Below are positions 1 to 11,311 of a stretch of DNA of 64,000 nucleotides, in pieces (position 1 is the first letter of the stretch; each line of letters begins with the position of its first letter). The notes beneath the pieces are model-generated. The model was not told the DNA's origin. It searched no databases and saw nothing but the letters and a program-made list of their open reading frames with translations. Source of the DNA: Stictocephala bisonia (taxonomy: Eukaryota > Arthropoda > Insecta > Hemiptera > Membracidae); assembly GCA_035578905.1 (NCBI GenBank), contig JAQJVL010000004.1:7554175-7618174 (forward strand). Reading direction: 5' to 3'. Position numbers and translations under genes: made by a program.

Positions 1-1690
1 TTATACATATTTTGTTATAATACATTTTAATCTCAGTAACAGCAATTCCAACCTTAGTACAGTAAGAATGAATTTCTCTGCACGTTATGTGATCAGATAA
101 GACCATAAAAATGTTAGTCTATAGACAATTAAACTAAGAAAAGTCATTATTTTAATGCTATATCTGTTAATGTTAAAGCTATATCTGATTCATGAAGGCT
201 GTGCCTGTACTGCACGTTTGAACATGAAAGTAATGTAAATGTAATGAACATGCCACTTTTAAACTCTCCATCGAGCAAACTACATATAAAAACCCAACTG
301 ATATGGGCCTCATAACTAAAACCTGTAAAATATAACACAGTTTATGGATAGTAAATTCAAGTTAAAGTATTCATTTTTCAGACAAATGATGTTGCTGCCA
401 CTTAAAATATATTTGTACAAGGAAGAAAACTTTCTGGTATTTAAAATAAGTTAGGCGTGAAGCCAAGTTGGCCACGTTCTCAGAGAGCTTGCCCATTCTT
501 TGTTGCCAAGCAACCTTCACTACTCTCAGTCCATCTATAAACCAGTTCACCAAACATGATTCATAAACCGTCTCAGTGAACTATGACAAAAGCTTGATTT
601 TTAAAACTTCATACTATTTCGGAACTAAAGAGAGTAAAACATCTTCAACATTCTGTTCAAAGTTGGCATATTTTATAGTTTATTTATTACATGATAAAGT
701 ATAGTTTTAAAAAGGTTTAAAAACAAAGTCATTTCTGATAGCTATCATTATTAATTTATAAGGCAGTTACAATGTCCAGGTTTCTAATCTCTGCTGAGAT
801 AGTGGTCGATACTTCACCTACTGAATAAATTCCAGGCACAAGCTTGAAAACCCATGTCAACACTGGCAAGTGACATTTTAATTTAAAAATCCCAAATACA
901 TTTTATTAACAAAGACAAATAAATATGGTCATGGATTTATTAAACCACTATCAAAGTCTATGATCAAGTTACATATAAACTTATTCCATAAAATTCAGAT
1001 GCATGTAAGGACCTAATTCAAAATATAAAAAAAACTATCCTGCTTGCAAATTGTTTTTGAATATGTTTGAAAATGGCAGATTCTTCATAATAATTACATG
1101 ATATTCTCAAATCAAAGCAAATCATTTATTTGGCCATTATACACACAATTGGTGCTATAAGCTATGTTAAAGTTTACAATAATAGCAACGTTAAAAATAT
1201 AATACAAGAGTAGCTAGCCTACTTAAGAGGTAACAGTGTATTAAAATTAAAATTTATGTACTCATCTGCAGAGTAAAAGGACATTTCTTTAAACCACTTG
1301 GCAAGTATGTTTTTAAAAGCAGGTACATTAAGTTGCCTATCACAGAGATGTAATTTATTATAAAAAATATACTGCTGATACCCGTGGCTGCGTAATGATT
1401 TACTGACCTTATTGAAAGGGGGTACAGTATTATATTTATTTCTAGTGCTATCTGACATAATATTATAGCTATCAAGATTATTTCTTTAATATAAATTTAA
1501 AAAAATATACAGTGAGGGCACATTCATAATTTCAAGTCTTAGAGCAACTTTTACAAGATTCTTGATCTGACATTACCCCATAGCCTAATGCCATATAACA
1601 ACAGCGTAAAATAGGCCATTATATTCTGTGTAACACTTGAGTGTTTTTGTTTCTAATCTTATAAATGCCAACCCATTATATGTATAGAGA
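1..1690. other. AT-rich sequence without recognised gene
   Basis: No convincing coding region is visible on either strand. The short open frames here are low in complexity, have no recognisable motif and look like chance frames in AT-rich DNA. It could be intron, 3' untranslated or intergenic sequence of a gene outside the window. Confidence 0.5.
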
Positions 1691-1701
1691 AGCTACATAC
1701 A

Positions 1702-2312
1702 ATGTATACAATATATGACACAGCTAAGACAGCGTATTTTGCTCTATTCGAGTCTCACCTAAGATATGGCATTGCCACTTGGGGAGGTACGTCCAAAGGA
1801 AATCTAGAAAGAATCCTGATCAATCAAAAGAGAGCAATTAGATGCCTTGCAGGCCTAAAGTACCAAGAAAGCTGTCGTGAACACTTCATAAACCTAAAAA
1901 TACTGACAGTTGTATCTCTCTACATTAAAGAAGTGATTCTGCACACGTTAAAGCATACATCTCAACAAAGATTTTGTGACCTACACCAATACAGTACAAG
2001 ACGTGGCGGGGACTTCCCACTGCCTGCTCACCACCTAAGCCTCTACAAGAAGAAACCGTCATACAAAGGAGCCACCTTCTTTAACCACCTACCAGGACAC
2101 CTCAAGAACCAGCCCTCCCACCGATTCGGGAAACAATTGACTCTGTGGCTCCAAGAAAGGCCTTTCTACACTGTGGAAGAATTTACCAATGGCTGAATAT
2201 TGTTTCTAACCAATCATAAAAGCAAAATGTATTTATTTTAATCAATAATGACGCAATGTACTAATCTCTAAGATTATGTCAATAAAGTTTATTGTCTATT
2301 GTCTATTGTCTA
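1702..2312 (+). mobile_element. 5'-truncated LINE, 3' end (CR1/Jockey-like)
   Basis: A 164-codon frame ending at 2196 encodes the C-terminal part of a non-LTR reverse transcriptase polyprotein. Visible motifs are SHLRYGIATWGG, followed by QKRAIRCLAG, the typical region after the RT palm and thumb in CR1/Jockey-type elements. All of the catalytic RT and endonuclease is missing, so this is a dead-on-arrival 5'-truncated copy. A 3' UTR follows, with AATAAA at 2281-2286 and a tail of TTGTCTA heptamers up to about 2312. The tail and polyadenylation signal together mark the true 3' end. I did not find a clear target-site duplication. The clade is a judgement from motif style. Confidence 0.8.
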
Positions 2313-2393
2313 CCTATAACCTAGGGTAAAGAGTGTTGTCAACTGGACCTCCAGTGATGAATAATCATTCCCTCTAGTTCCTTTACCCATCAA

Positions 2394-2453
2394 GACTAAC
2401 ACATAAAAGACTAACACATAAAAGACTAACACATAAAAGACTAACACATAAAA
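2394..2453. repeat. 15-bp tandem repeat, four copies
   Basis: Four perfect head-to-tail copies of GACTAACACATAAAA lie about 80 bases after the tail of the preceding LINE. No coding or regulatory role is evident. Confidence 0.9.
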
Positions 2454-2459
2454 GAGTAC

Positions 2460-3917
2460 TGTAATTAACTTTTAAAGAAATATTTATAAAATACTAATGG
2501 TATTTGTGTTGTAGACAAATCTCTAGGTCAGAAGAGTTGAAAATTCCAAACATATGGCATCAGTTTATCTGGCAAAATAGACTCATTTTATTTTAAATTA
2601 AAATTTAGAATAACACACCGTGGAAAAAATCATAAATTATTCTTTCTAAAAAATAGTAATAAAGATTACGACTCCCCTTCATTCTCTGGATTCATGTTGA
2701 TAATAGTTTTAAGTGCTTCACCCTAAATCTGCAAGTGGAAAGTGCCTAATTTAAAAGTTGGAACATGAATTTATTGTAAATTTACATTACATTCATGTTA
2801 AAATGTGCAAATCAGTGATATACCTGGCTACGAAAATGCAGGAATCATTGTCACCGAGTGAAAAGGTAGGTCAAATATTTTAACCACATAACCATTGCCT
2901 TCCCAATTATGTACTGCACCCTAAATTACTTTGAAAATAACTCAGTTTTCTAAATTATAAAATTAAATATGCCTGATCGGGTATTCAAATTTTTTTTCTT
3001 ATTATCATATACTGATCATTTTATGAATGACAATTTATTAATATAGTTGTATAACTAATGTTATATGACTATATTGATGAAAGCATCTGATCTCTGAAAA
3101 AGGTTGTTATTGCAAGTTTTTAAGTTATACAATCATCGTTACTTATATGCTAATTTTATAAAACTTAAGATACACCGGATTACACTAGACTATCAACAAA
3201 AGCAATATTTTCATTGCACTAAAAATATTAATAAATAATTTTAACGACAAGGTGCTGTTTGACTACCATGGGATGCAGTATGTAGTATTTCTTTACTAAA
3301 GTGTAGGAATCTATATTTATAATCTTTACTACATTTCAGTCTCAATGAGATAGTGTGCTATCAAATTCTTATACGTAATAAAGGTTACAACTCTGACCTT
3401 TTGGAAATAAGATAAAATGAGGTCAACATAGAAATAGAACCTAGATACAGATATCTGCCAAAGTTATTTGTAATACTGCCAATAATATATTTTTCATAAA
3501 ACATGATACTATGCATCAATAAGTGTGAGAATTTTCTTTAAACATCTGAATGTTTTTGACTTAACAAAATGCTATTCTGAGAATAGATTTTAAAACCTAG
3601 TTTTTCTTTACATTTATAAATTAAGGTACAATGCGCTTTTAATAATGATATAAATTTAACTATACAAGATTACATGAAATATACACACAAAAATGTCCCT
3701 TAAATAATAAAAAAATTTGAGATTCTTTATTTAAAAACAAAATTAAACATGACAAGAGTATTTTCTTTTTATTAGTTATCAGCTCTAAGGTACTCATTTT
3801 TTTCAGTTAACCATTGGACTCACAATGAGTTGTTTGTATTGATACTGTCAATGTTTGGCAAAACAGAGAGAAGTTCTAAAAATAAATTAAAATAATTGCA
3901 AAATGTATTATAAGCAT
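2460..3917. other. AT-rich sequence without recognised gene
   Basis: I see no open frame with family features, no tRNA-like element and no clear terminal inverted repeats in this stretch. Confidence 0.5.
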
Positions 3918-3921
3918 TTAA

Positions 3922-4222
3922 CATATTGACTGCGGCTTTCTATGTATTTCCCCTGGGAGCTGAAGTATAAAAATAATGTTTTCACTTACTACATTTTCAT
4001 GTTTTTCATGTATTTCATGTTCATCCATGTAAACATCCAAGAAGTTTTTTGAAGTTGATTTTCTATCTATATGAGACGTTATAAATGTATGACCCACATG
4101 TGGGTCATAGCTCCTCTATACCACTCTATATAATGAAGCGGCAGTAAGGCCCGCGAATGGGTCACACGCCTCGGGCACGCGTCACTGTGTGACTCGCAGG
4201 TGGGTCATCCGCACTGAATGTG
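3922..4222. mobile_element. piggyBac-type MITE flanked by TTAA
   Basis: A 301-bp segment has TTAA on both sides (3918-3921 and 4223-4226), the target-site duplication of piggyBac elements. The ends are imperfect terminal inverted repeats: CATATTGACTGCGG at the left and, on the other strand, CACATTCAGTGCGG at the right (11 of 14 match). The interior is too short to encode transposase. It carries several copies of GGGTCA/TGACCC, including an 18-bp perfect palindrome at 4090-4107, and is richer in G+C on its right half than the surroundings. It is non-autonomous if the reading is right. Confidence 0.65.
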
Positions 4223-4310
4223 TTAAATAGAAGTACAAAAAGAATTACCTAGCTATCATGACTATGTCTAACATATATATGTTAGAAATTGGTCATGATA
4301 CATATATGTC

Positions 4311-4592
4311 ATGATATAACTATACGTGCATAGGTGGGCGAGTGGGTCAGTACCACTATGAGTGCTTAGGTGGACGGGTGGGTCGGTACCACTATGAGTA
4401 CTTAGGTGGACGGGTGGGTTGGTACCACTATACGTGTATGGGTGGGTCAGTATCACTGTACGTGTATGGGTGGGTCAGTGTCACTGTATGTGTATGGGTG
4501 GGCGGGTGAATCAGTAACACTATACGTGTATGGGTGGGCGGGTGGATCAGTAACACTATACGTGTATGGGTGAGCGGGTGTGTCAATCTCGG
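4311..4592 (-). repeat. Minisatellite, about 8 units, G-rich on + strand
   Basis: Tandem units of about 28-36 bp contain the cores ACTATACGTGTATGGGTGGG and GGGTCAGTA. On the opposite strand this is the same consensus as the C-rich arrays elsewhere in the window (ACCCATACACGTA then AGTGGTATTGACCC). Because a 36-bp unit equals 12 codons, the minus strand stays open and yields repetitive frames that should not be read as proteins. Confidence 0.85.
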
Positions 4593-4599
4593 ACTGGAA

Positions 4600-7500
4600 G
4601 GCCTTTTTCACACTACAAGATTTCGTTCGTAAGAAATATTTTCGTTCAAGTTTTTTCTGTTGTTGGTTGGTTTTCACATTAAACTATTTTTTCCGTTCAA
4701 AAGGGCGTGGGAACTGGTGAACCCTCAGTTGAGTTGTGACTTCCGTTGAGGGGGTTCCTCATATGATAAGAAAGGTAGACGATCACCTTTACTTCAAGGG
4801 AGGATAAAACACAACTCACAAGGCCATTTCAATTCCATTAACACTTCCTTTAGGTGGATAGACTCACGTACGTGCTTCTTTCTTACCTTGCTGATTAATT
4901 ATATAATTGCAACGTGTCATTTCCCGTGTCCTAACTTAGATTATAAAAAACAAACAAACAAAAGTATAGTCAAGTCTTCCTCAAGAACAAATATACAGAT
5001 TTTAAATGATATATTACTTGTAAATTTATATTAATGTTTAAGCATACATCAGGTATGTGCATTGACATCACAGATATATGGTTAATAGAGGAGAGCCGTT
5101 CAAAATGGAACTGTCGCGTGCTACGCTCCACAGTTGTACTGTTGTGGAAGCGTTGCAACAGCTAAAATTCTCCATTCCAAGACTTTTCATTGCAACTGCT
5201 GGAACTCTCAGTTCCAAGACTTTTTGTTGGAATGCCACATGCTACAATGGGTAATGTGGGCTGGCACGACAAAAAATATAACAAAACAGTGCTTGTTGCG
5301 TTGCTACGCAAATTAATGAGACCATGTATCAGTCCATTCCCCATCACCTACAGTAGAGATTTCAACAATTTTTTTTAATATTAGCAATATATTTTTATTG
5401 TTTAAGTATTTGTAAATAATCTCAAAATCATCTTGAGATTATTTTCAATCTCAAAATTTCAAATAATCATACTCTATTTTACTCCAATCATTTAAGATAG
5501 CTATAATAATTATTTTATTTGATACCTATCAAACACTTTTAGTTGTTTTATTGGTATTTTAAATATAAGTAAAAATTGAATCACAAATTACATTTACTGT
5601 ACTTTCATAATCTAGGATGGATTATAATTTTTCTATTAACAGTTAATATTTAGATTAATTTTTGTATTATGTGCTATATTGTTTGTTTGATAAAATATTT
5701 TAGTTTAATTATTTTAAAACTAGCTGAATGTATTTATTATCCTTTTAGGACTCTTCCAACGGCAATGAATTGTTTAAAGTTCCATTGCAACATACAGCGA
5801 ATTAAGTAGCAAGGATTTCGTTGCGAAAGAACTATTTTGTGCAACGATAGTTTTGTCCCAACATTATGGCGAATCAGTTTCATGTTTAGACCAACTTTGC
5901 CGACCTCTAATGATTTTAAACAGACAGTAGTTTTTAATGCGATACACACCAAGAGCAACATGAGTGTTAATTGTAAAATGACAATAATTCACCACATCTC
6001 GTGCTAACTTTCTTTCAACAATAAACATATTTAGTTATTTCATATGACCTTCATGGAGAATAAAATGAATTAATCAAATTTGAATATCTGCTTACATTTC
6101 TAGATGGAAGAATATGTATTGTAAAAATAGCACAACGAAGTACTTTTTGCTTGAAAGAAAAGAAGGTAAAAGATATAACAAATTTAAGAAATATCATTTT
6201 AGACTAACTTTTTTTCAGTGTTTTTCACTAATCGTAAAAAGCTATTGGTGTAGGGCATTTCAAAATAATTAAATACTAACCCAAAACTGAAAGTCTAAGA
6301 CCAAATGGAACTTTCAAATGTTTTGAATGTGCGAAGCTGCACTAAATACCCTTAATCTTAAATTTTCTATTGAGAGGGTTCCTAAATTGCCAAACTTTTC
6401 TTGAGAGATACTAGATTGTAGAAAAGTTCCAATAAGAGTGAGCTTGCTGAAGTTTTATTCAACACTAGCCAAACTAACAGTTATGGTAACAAAATCTGTA
6501 AGCTTAACCAAAGATTAAAAAAGAAGGCTTTATGGTTTGTTTACTTTGACAGTTTTGCGATGCTTAATAAACTAGGTTTATCTTAGTGGGAATAGACCCA
6601 CATAAAGTAATTCATTTAAAATACTCACTAGATGCAAATTAAAAAAAGTTTTTTATCCGTAAATACACTTACTTGATGATAAAATCTTGTTTAGTTAACA
6701 CAGTAATATTTGATTTGGTGTATTCATGCTTTACCCACATTTTTAATATAATTTTTTTCTGTTAATTTATTTTTCAGCGTCATCTTTTGAATTTAATGTC
6801 AACATCATTATAATAAATTATCATTGAGGAGGATTACAAGTGCCTGATAGATCTAGAGCCTACGACAGAGATAGAAGACGTGGTTCCGTTGAGTCCCTAA
6901 CTTTCACTATTTTAGCGACTCAAAAAAAACAAGTGGTTCTCCATAGATTTTTATATTATGTTAGTTTAAGATAGTTCTTTTAAGTAATGTTTATAGAACC
7001 ACTTGTTTCTCATATGATTTTGCAATAAGATAATTTTAACATCTTCCTGCATAGTAAGAAAGGTTTGTCTTACTTCACATACAAAAAAACAAGTTTTATA
7101 TCTGATGATTTTCACATTGAATGGGTTTTTTTTTATGAGTAAGTGGTGTCAACACAAAGGGGCCAATATTAATGAGTCGTCAATACATACAGGTAAAATC
7201 TACACTTATTTGATTATCAAGGAAAATGTTTCCTCTAAGTTGGACATAATGGGGTTCTGATTGTTACTCTTCAGTTTATTGATAATAATGTCTACTCAAA
7301 GGAAGCTCTTTTGAATTAAAACATTGTATCTGTATTAATCATAGTCCCTTAACAAAAAAGGTGCGTTCAGTTCTGGCATTTGAAAGCATCCATCTCAAAC
7401 TTATATCTGTATTTTGCCAATCACTACCATATTTTTGAAAATTCAAATTGTTGGGAATATATAGACAAAACACATAACATTACAAATTATAAACATAAGC

Positions 7501-8040
7501 TTGGCTTTGGAAGTCAATCTAAAAAGTATGTACCTCTACAATCTATGCATATAGAAAAGTTAGTTATCATTTAGACAAGGCCAAATTTTTTGGTGACCTC
7601 AATGGACATATCAGCTCGTTAGCTAATGTAAATAATGATTAGCACTAACCTAAACTTAGATTATTTAAATGGGCTTCATACTACTGTACACAATTTTAAA
7701 ATGAGTAAAACAGTTAAAAATAAAACAATTATTCTTGATCGCATGGGTATGCTGTAAACTCATTCCTCAGCCCTCAATCATGGTACCTAAGCTATATCAT
7801 TAGAATCAAATAATAGGATATTATGTTATACATGATTCTCATTTTAAAGTGAATTAGGTTTCCTAAACAAAAACAACTATTTTTCGTCACAAACTAAAAA
7901 TACAATTCACAGCCATAGCTCTATCCTATTTACTCAATAATAACTGGTATTGAGCAAAATTCTTTCTATGCACTGGTACCCCTTCAACCTAACCAAAATA
8001 CATATAATATTGTAAATGTGATTTGTTGAAAAAATTGCAT
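4600..8040. other. Long AT-rich stretch without recognised gene
   Basis: No supportable gene. At 5100-5300 there is a repetitive patch with several variants of ATTCCAAGACTTTT and CTGGAACT, probably an old repeat. At about 6829-6905 an isolated 80-bp coding-like stretch follows a pyrimidine tract ending in AG (TTTTTCAG, about 6777); two of its frames are open, but nothing around it supports an exon. Confidence 0.45.
6927..7008. repeat. Small inverted repeat
   Basis: AAACAAGTGGTTCT at 6927-6940 is repeated exactly on the other strand at 6995-7008, with a 54-base spacer. It may be a short fold-back relic; the function is unknown. Confidence 0.7.
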
Positions 8041-8044
8041 TATA

Positions 8045-9023
8045 CAGGGTGTCTTAAAAGTCCCCCCCCCCCCTATTTAATTTCTTATGAATACAGATAA
8101 AGTTATTTACTTCTGGGAATGTTTATATGACCAACTAAGGAGTTTTTTTATGTATGCAAATTTTTTACACCCCCTCTCAAAAGGGGGTAGTTTGGGGGTA
8201 AGTCAAAATTTTTAAATAAGAACCCCTATCAAATAACACATCATTTTAAAGGTAATATTAAAAGAAGAAGAATGGCGGAAATTAGAGGTCTCTAACATTA
8301 GTCTATCAAATTTGGTGGCAGTTTAAAGTTGGAATTATTTCATAAAACCCCCGCAGCTTGTTACATTTAAAATTGTTGTAAGGCAGACAAAACATTCACC
8401 CACCAGTTAGTTTTGAGAACTGATGACACCTAATCGTAAAACAAGTTATTAAAAGAATCAACAAACACCAAAAACCACAAATAACATAGCATTTATTTGG
8501 TTTTGGTTTGTCTGACCAAAGTCCCAGGTTGCCCTACTGGACTTTGGTCAGACAAACCAAAACCAAATAAATGCTATGTTATTTGTGGTTTTTGGTGTTT
8601 GTTGATTCTTGTAATAACTTGTTTTACGATTAGGTGTCATCAGTTCTCAAAACTAACTGGTGGGTGAATGTTTTGTCTGCCTTATAACAATTTTAAATGT
8701 AACAAGCTGCGGGGGTTTTATGAAATAATTCCAACTTTAAACTGCCACCAAATTTGATAGACTAATGTTAGAGACCTCTAGTTTCCGCCATTCTTCTTCT
8801 TTTAATATTACCTTTAAAATGATGTGTCATTTGATAGGGGTTCTTATTTAAAAATTTTGACTTACCCCCAAACTACCCCCTTTTGAGAGGGGGTGTAAAA
8901 AATTTGCATACATAAAAAAACTCCTTAGTTGGTCATATAAACATTCCCAGAAGTAAATCACTTTATCTGTATTCATAAGAAAGTTAATAGGGGGGGGGGG
9001 GGTGGGACTTTTAAGACACCCTG
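8045..9023. mobile_element. Fold-back MITE, about 980 bp, near-perfect palindrome
   Basis: The ends are CAGGGTGTCTTAAAAG and its reverse complement, each flanked by TA (8043-8044 and 9024-9025). The two halves are reverse complements over almost their full length (about 480 bases each), meeting around 8531 with a 14-base unpaired centre. Visible differences are few, for example in the length of the C/G homopolymer near each end. There is no coding capacity. The TA flanks and fold-back form fit a non-autonomous Tc1/mariner-like element, but the superfamily is inferred from the TA dinucleotide only. Confidence 0.85.
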
Positions 9024-9135
9024 TATTTAACTGCACAGTTGTAATTATGAAAGGAATTATAATAACTTTAAATGACTGTATAAATAACACGAGAGTCGGT
9101 AAAAATGTTGAGTAGTTAGGGTATAAAATTAAAGT

Positions 9136-10366
9136 GATGTGACCCCCGCCCCTGCCATACCTTCCCTCCCAACCAACCATATACTGTATGCATAGTAGTG
9201 TGACCCTCCCTCCTACCCATACATGTATAGTAGTGTGACCCTCCCTCCTACCCATACATCTATAGTGGTGTGACCCTCCCTCCTACCCATACATGTATAG
9301 TAGTGTGACCCTCCCTCCTACCCATATATGTATAGTGGTGTGACCCTCCCTCCTACCCATACATCTATAGTGGTGTGACCCTCCCTCCTACCCATACATG
9401 TATAGTAGTGTGACCCTCCCTCCTACCAATATATGTATAGTGGTGTGACCCTCCCTCCTTCCCATACATCTATAGTGGTGTGACCCTCCCTCCTACCCAT
9501 ATATGTATAGTAGTGTGACCCTCCCTCCTACCCATATATGTATAGTGGTGTGACCCTCCCTCCTTCCCATACATCTATAGTGGTGTGACCCTCCCTCCTA
9601 CCCATACATGTATAGTAGTGTGACCCTCCCTCCTACCCATATATGTATAGTGGTGTGACCCTACCTCCTACCCATACATCTATAGTGGTGTGACCCTCCC
9701 TCCTACCCATACATGTATAGTAGTGTGACCCTCCCTCCTACCCATATATGTATAGTGGTGTGACCCTCCCTCCTTCCCATACATCTATAGTGGTGTGACC
9801 CTCCCTCCTACCCATATATGTATAGTGGTGTGACCCTCCCTCCTACCCATACATCTATAGTGGTGTGACTCTCCCTCCTACCCATACATGTATAGTAGTG
9901 TGACCCTCCCTCCTACCCATATATGTATAGTGGTGTGACCCTCCCTCCTACCCATACATGTATAGTGGTGTGACCCTCCCTCCTTCCCGTATATGTATAG
10001 TGGTGTGACCCTCCCTCCTTCCCGTATATGTAGTGGTGTGACCCTCCCTCCCATATACGTATAGTGGTGTGACCCTCCCTCCTTCCAATATATGTATAGT
10101 GGTATGACCCTCTCTCCCAACCACACATGTATAGACGTGCAACTTTCCCTCCTATCTATACATGTATAGTGGTGTGACCCTCTCTCCTAACAACACATGT
10201 ATAGAGGTGCAACCTTCCCTCCTATCTGTACATGTATAGTGGTGTGACCCTCCCTCCTACCCATACATGTATAGTGGTGTGACCCTCCCTCCTTCCCGTA
10301 TATGTAGTGGTGTGACCCTCCCTCCCATATACGTATAGTGGTGTGACCCTCCCTCCTTCCAATATA
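9136..10366 (+). repeat. 35-bp minisatellite array, over 30 units
   Basis: Head-to-tail units with the cores GTGACCCTCCCTCC, then CATACATGTATAG, recur every 35 bases. Units fall into three variants: ACATG..TAGTAG, ATATG..TAGTGG and ACATC..TAGTGG. From about 9230 to 9930 these alternate in a fixed order, giving a 105-bp three-unit higher-order repeat. Near the 3' end, at about 9999-10092, a block with two shortened units is duplicated at about 10270-10366. The array stops exactly where the mariner terminal repeat begins. Long frames on the minus strand are by-products of the 105-bp period. Confidence 0.95.
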
Positions 10367-10528
10367 CGAGGGTCGTCCAGAAAGTAAAGAACGATTGCGC
10401 ATCACGGACGGCGCAGTTCCCCCACCACCGCGGGAGTGGGCTTATTCTTTAGTCCAAACCTTCCGTTTCAGTTTGAGCTGTGTAGCGGTGCCGTGAGGTC
10501 ACGTTTGCGTTTCTTGTGGAAGTTCAAA

Positions 10529-10858
10529 ATGGCGGCGCCAATTGAAAATCCCGCCAAGTGTGAAGTCCGTAGTGTGATTCGGTTTCTGAATGCGCAGCAT
10601 GTTCGACCCATAGAAATTTATAGGCAAATTAAGGCAGTGTACGGTGACAATGAGATTAACGAGTCATCGGTGAGAAAATGGTGCATTCAATTTAATGAAG
10701 GCAGAACTAGTGTGCACGACGAGGAACGAAGTGGAAGGCCGTCACTCGATACTGACGAGTTGACAGCGAAAGTTGACGAAAAAATTCGAGAAAACCGGCG
10801 TTTCACTTTGAGCGGTCTACTGGCAGTGGAAAAAATGCCAGTAGACCGCTCAAAGTGA
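10529..10858 (+). pseudogene. mariner transposase N-terminal fragment, left arm
   Basis: The start MAAPIENPAKCEVRSVIRFL is followed by the paired helix-turn-helix region of mariner/SETMAR-type transposases. Motifs are YRQIKAVYGD, SSVRKWCIQFNEGRTSVHD and the linker-like RSGRPS. Only about 105 residues are transposase; the frame then runs through the palindrome centre into reversed sequence. The DDD catalytic domain of a full mariner transposase (about 340 residues) is missing, so it cannot cut DNA, though a DNA-binding fragment is conceivable if it were expressed. Confidence 0.85.
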
Positions 10859-11131
10859 AACGCCGGTTTTCTTGAATTTTTCGTCAACTTTCGCTGTCAA
10901 CTCGTCAGTAACGAGTGACGGCCTTCCACTTCGTTCATCGTCGTGCACACTAGTTCTGCCTTCATTAAATTGAATGCACCATTTCCTCACCAATGATTCG
11001 TTCATCGCATTGTCACCGTACACTGCCTTAATTTGCCTATAAATTTCTATGGGTCGAACATGCTGCGCATTCAGAAACCGAATCACACTACGGACTTCAC
11101 ACTTGGCGGGATTTTCAATTGGCGCCGCCAT
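10850..11131 (-). pseudogene. mariner transposase N-terminal fragment, right arm
   Basis: This is the inverted partner of the left-arm fragment, with the same MAAPIENP start and helix-turn-helix region. It has several substitutions, for example NAMNESLVRKW against NEINESSVRKW. It stops at the palindrome centre after FKKTGVSL. Independent substitutions in the two arms argue for a real, somewhat aged duplication. Confidence 0.85.
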
Positions 11132-11211
11132 TTTGAACTTCCACAAGAGACGCAAACGTGACCTCACGGCACCGCTACACAGCTCAAACTGAAGCGGAAG
11201 GTTTGGACAAA

Positions 11212-11311
11212 NNNNNNNNNNNNNNNNNNNNNNNNNNNNNNNNNNNNNNNNNNNNNNNNNNNNNNNNNNNNNNNNNNNNNNNNNNNNNNNNNNNNNNNNN
11301 NNNNNNNNNNN
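11212..11311. other. Assembly gap of 100 N
   Basis: Exactly 100 N, the usual placeholder for a gap of unknown size. The right end of the mariner arm and the first part of the upstream LTR are lost here. Confidence 1.

Larger units (their letters stand above)
10367..11211. mobile_element. mariner element as inverted duplication, cut by gap
   Basis: The left end reads CGAGGGTCGTCCAGAAAGTA, a mariner-type terminal repeat, next to a TA (10365-10366) that belongs to the last minisatellite unit. The element contains the 5' third of a mariner transposase gene, followed by the same segment in reverse. The arms meet around 10830 across the spacer GTGGAAAAAA. The right arm runs into the assembly gap about 80 bases before its expected end. 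The arms differ by point changes, so they are not a simple assembly mirror image. The transposase catalytic domain is absent from both arms. Confidence 0.9.

Noticed and set aside
4268..4677. Minus-strand repeat proteins with HPYTYS repeats
   Set aside because: 36-bp minisatellite units read as 12 codons each; no other support.
6829..6905. Possible small exon with EEDYKCLIDLEPTTEIED or RSRAYDRDRRRGS
   Set aside because: Two competing frames, no donor and no neighbouring exon; may be a piece of an old repeat.
8848..9255. 135-codon minus-strand frame
   Set aside because: It spans the arm of the fold-back MITE and part of the minisatellite; no protein family.
9136..10366. CRISPR array
   Set aside because: Regularly spaced, but the units are contiguous with no unique spacers, and the DNA is from an animal nuclear genome.
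9136..10405. Several overlapping minus-strand open frames with GREGHTTI-type repeats
   Set aside because: They are translations of the 35-bp minisatellite, kept open by its 105-bp period; no start context or family, and all frames look alike.
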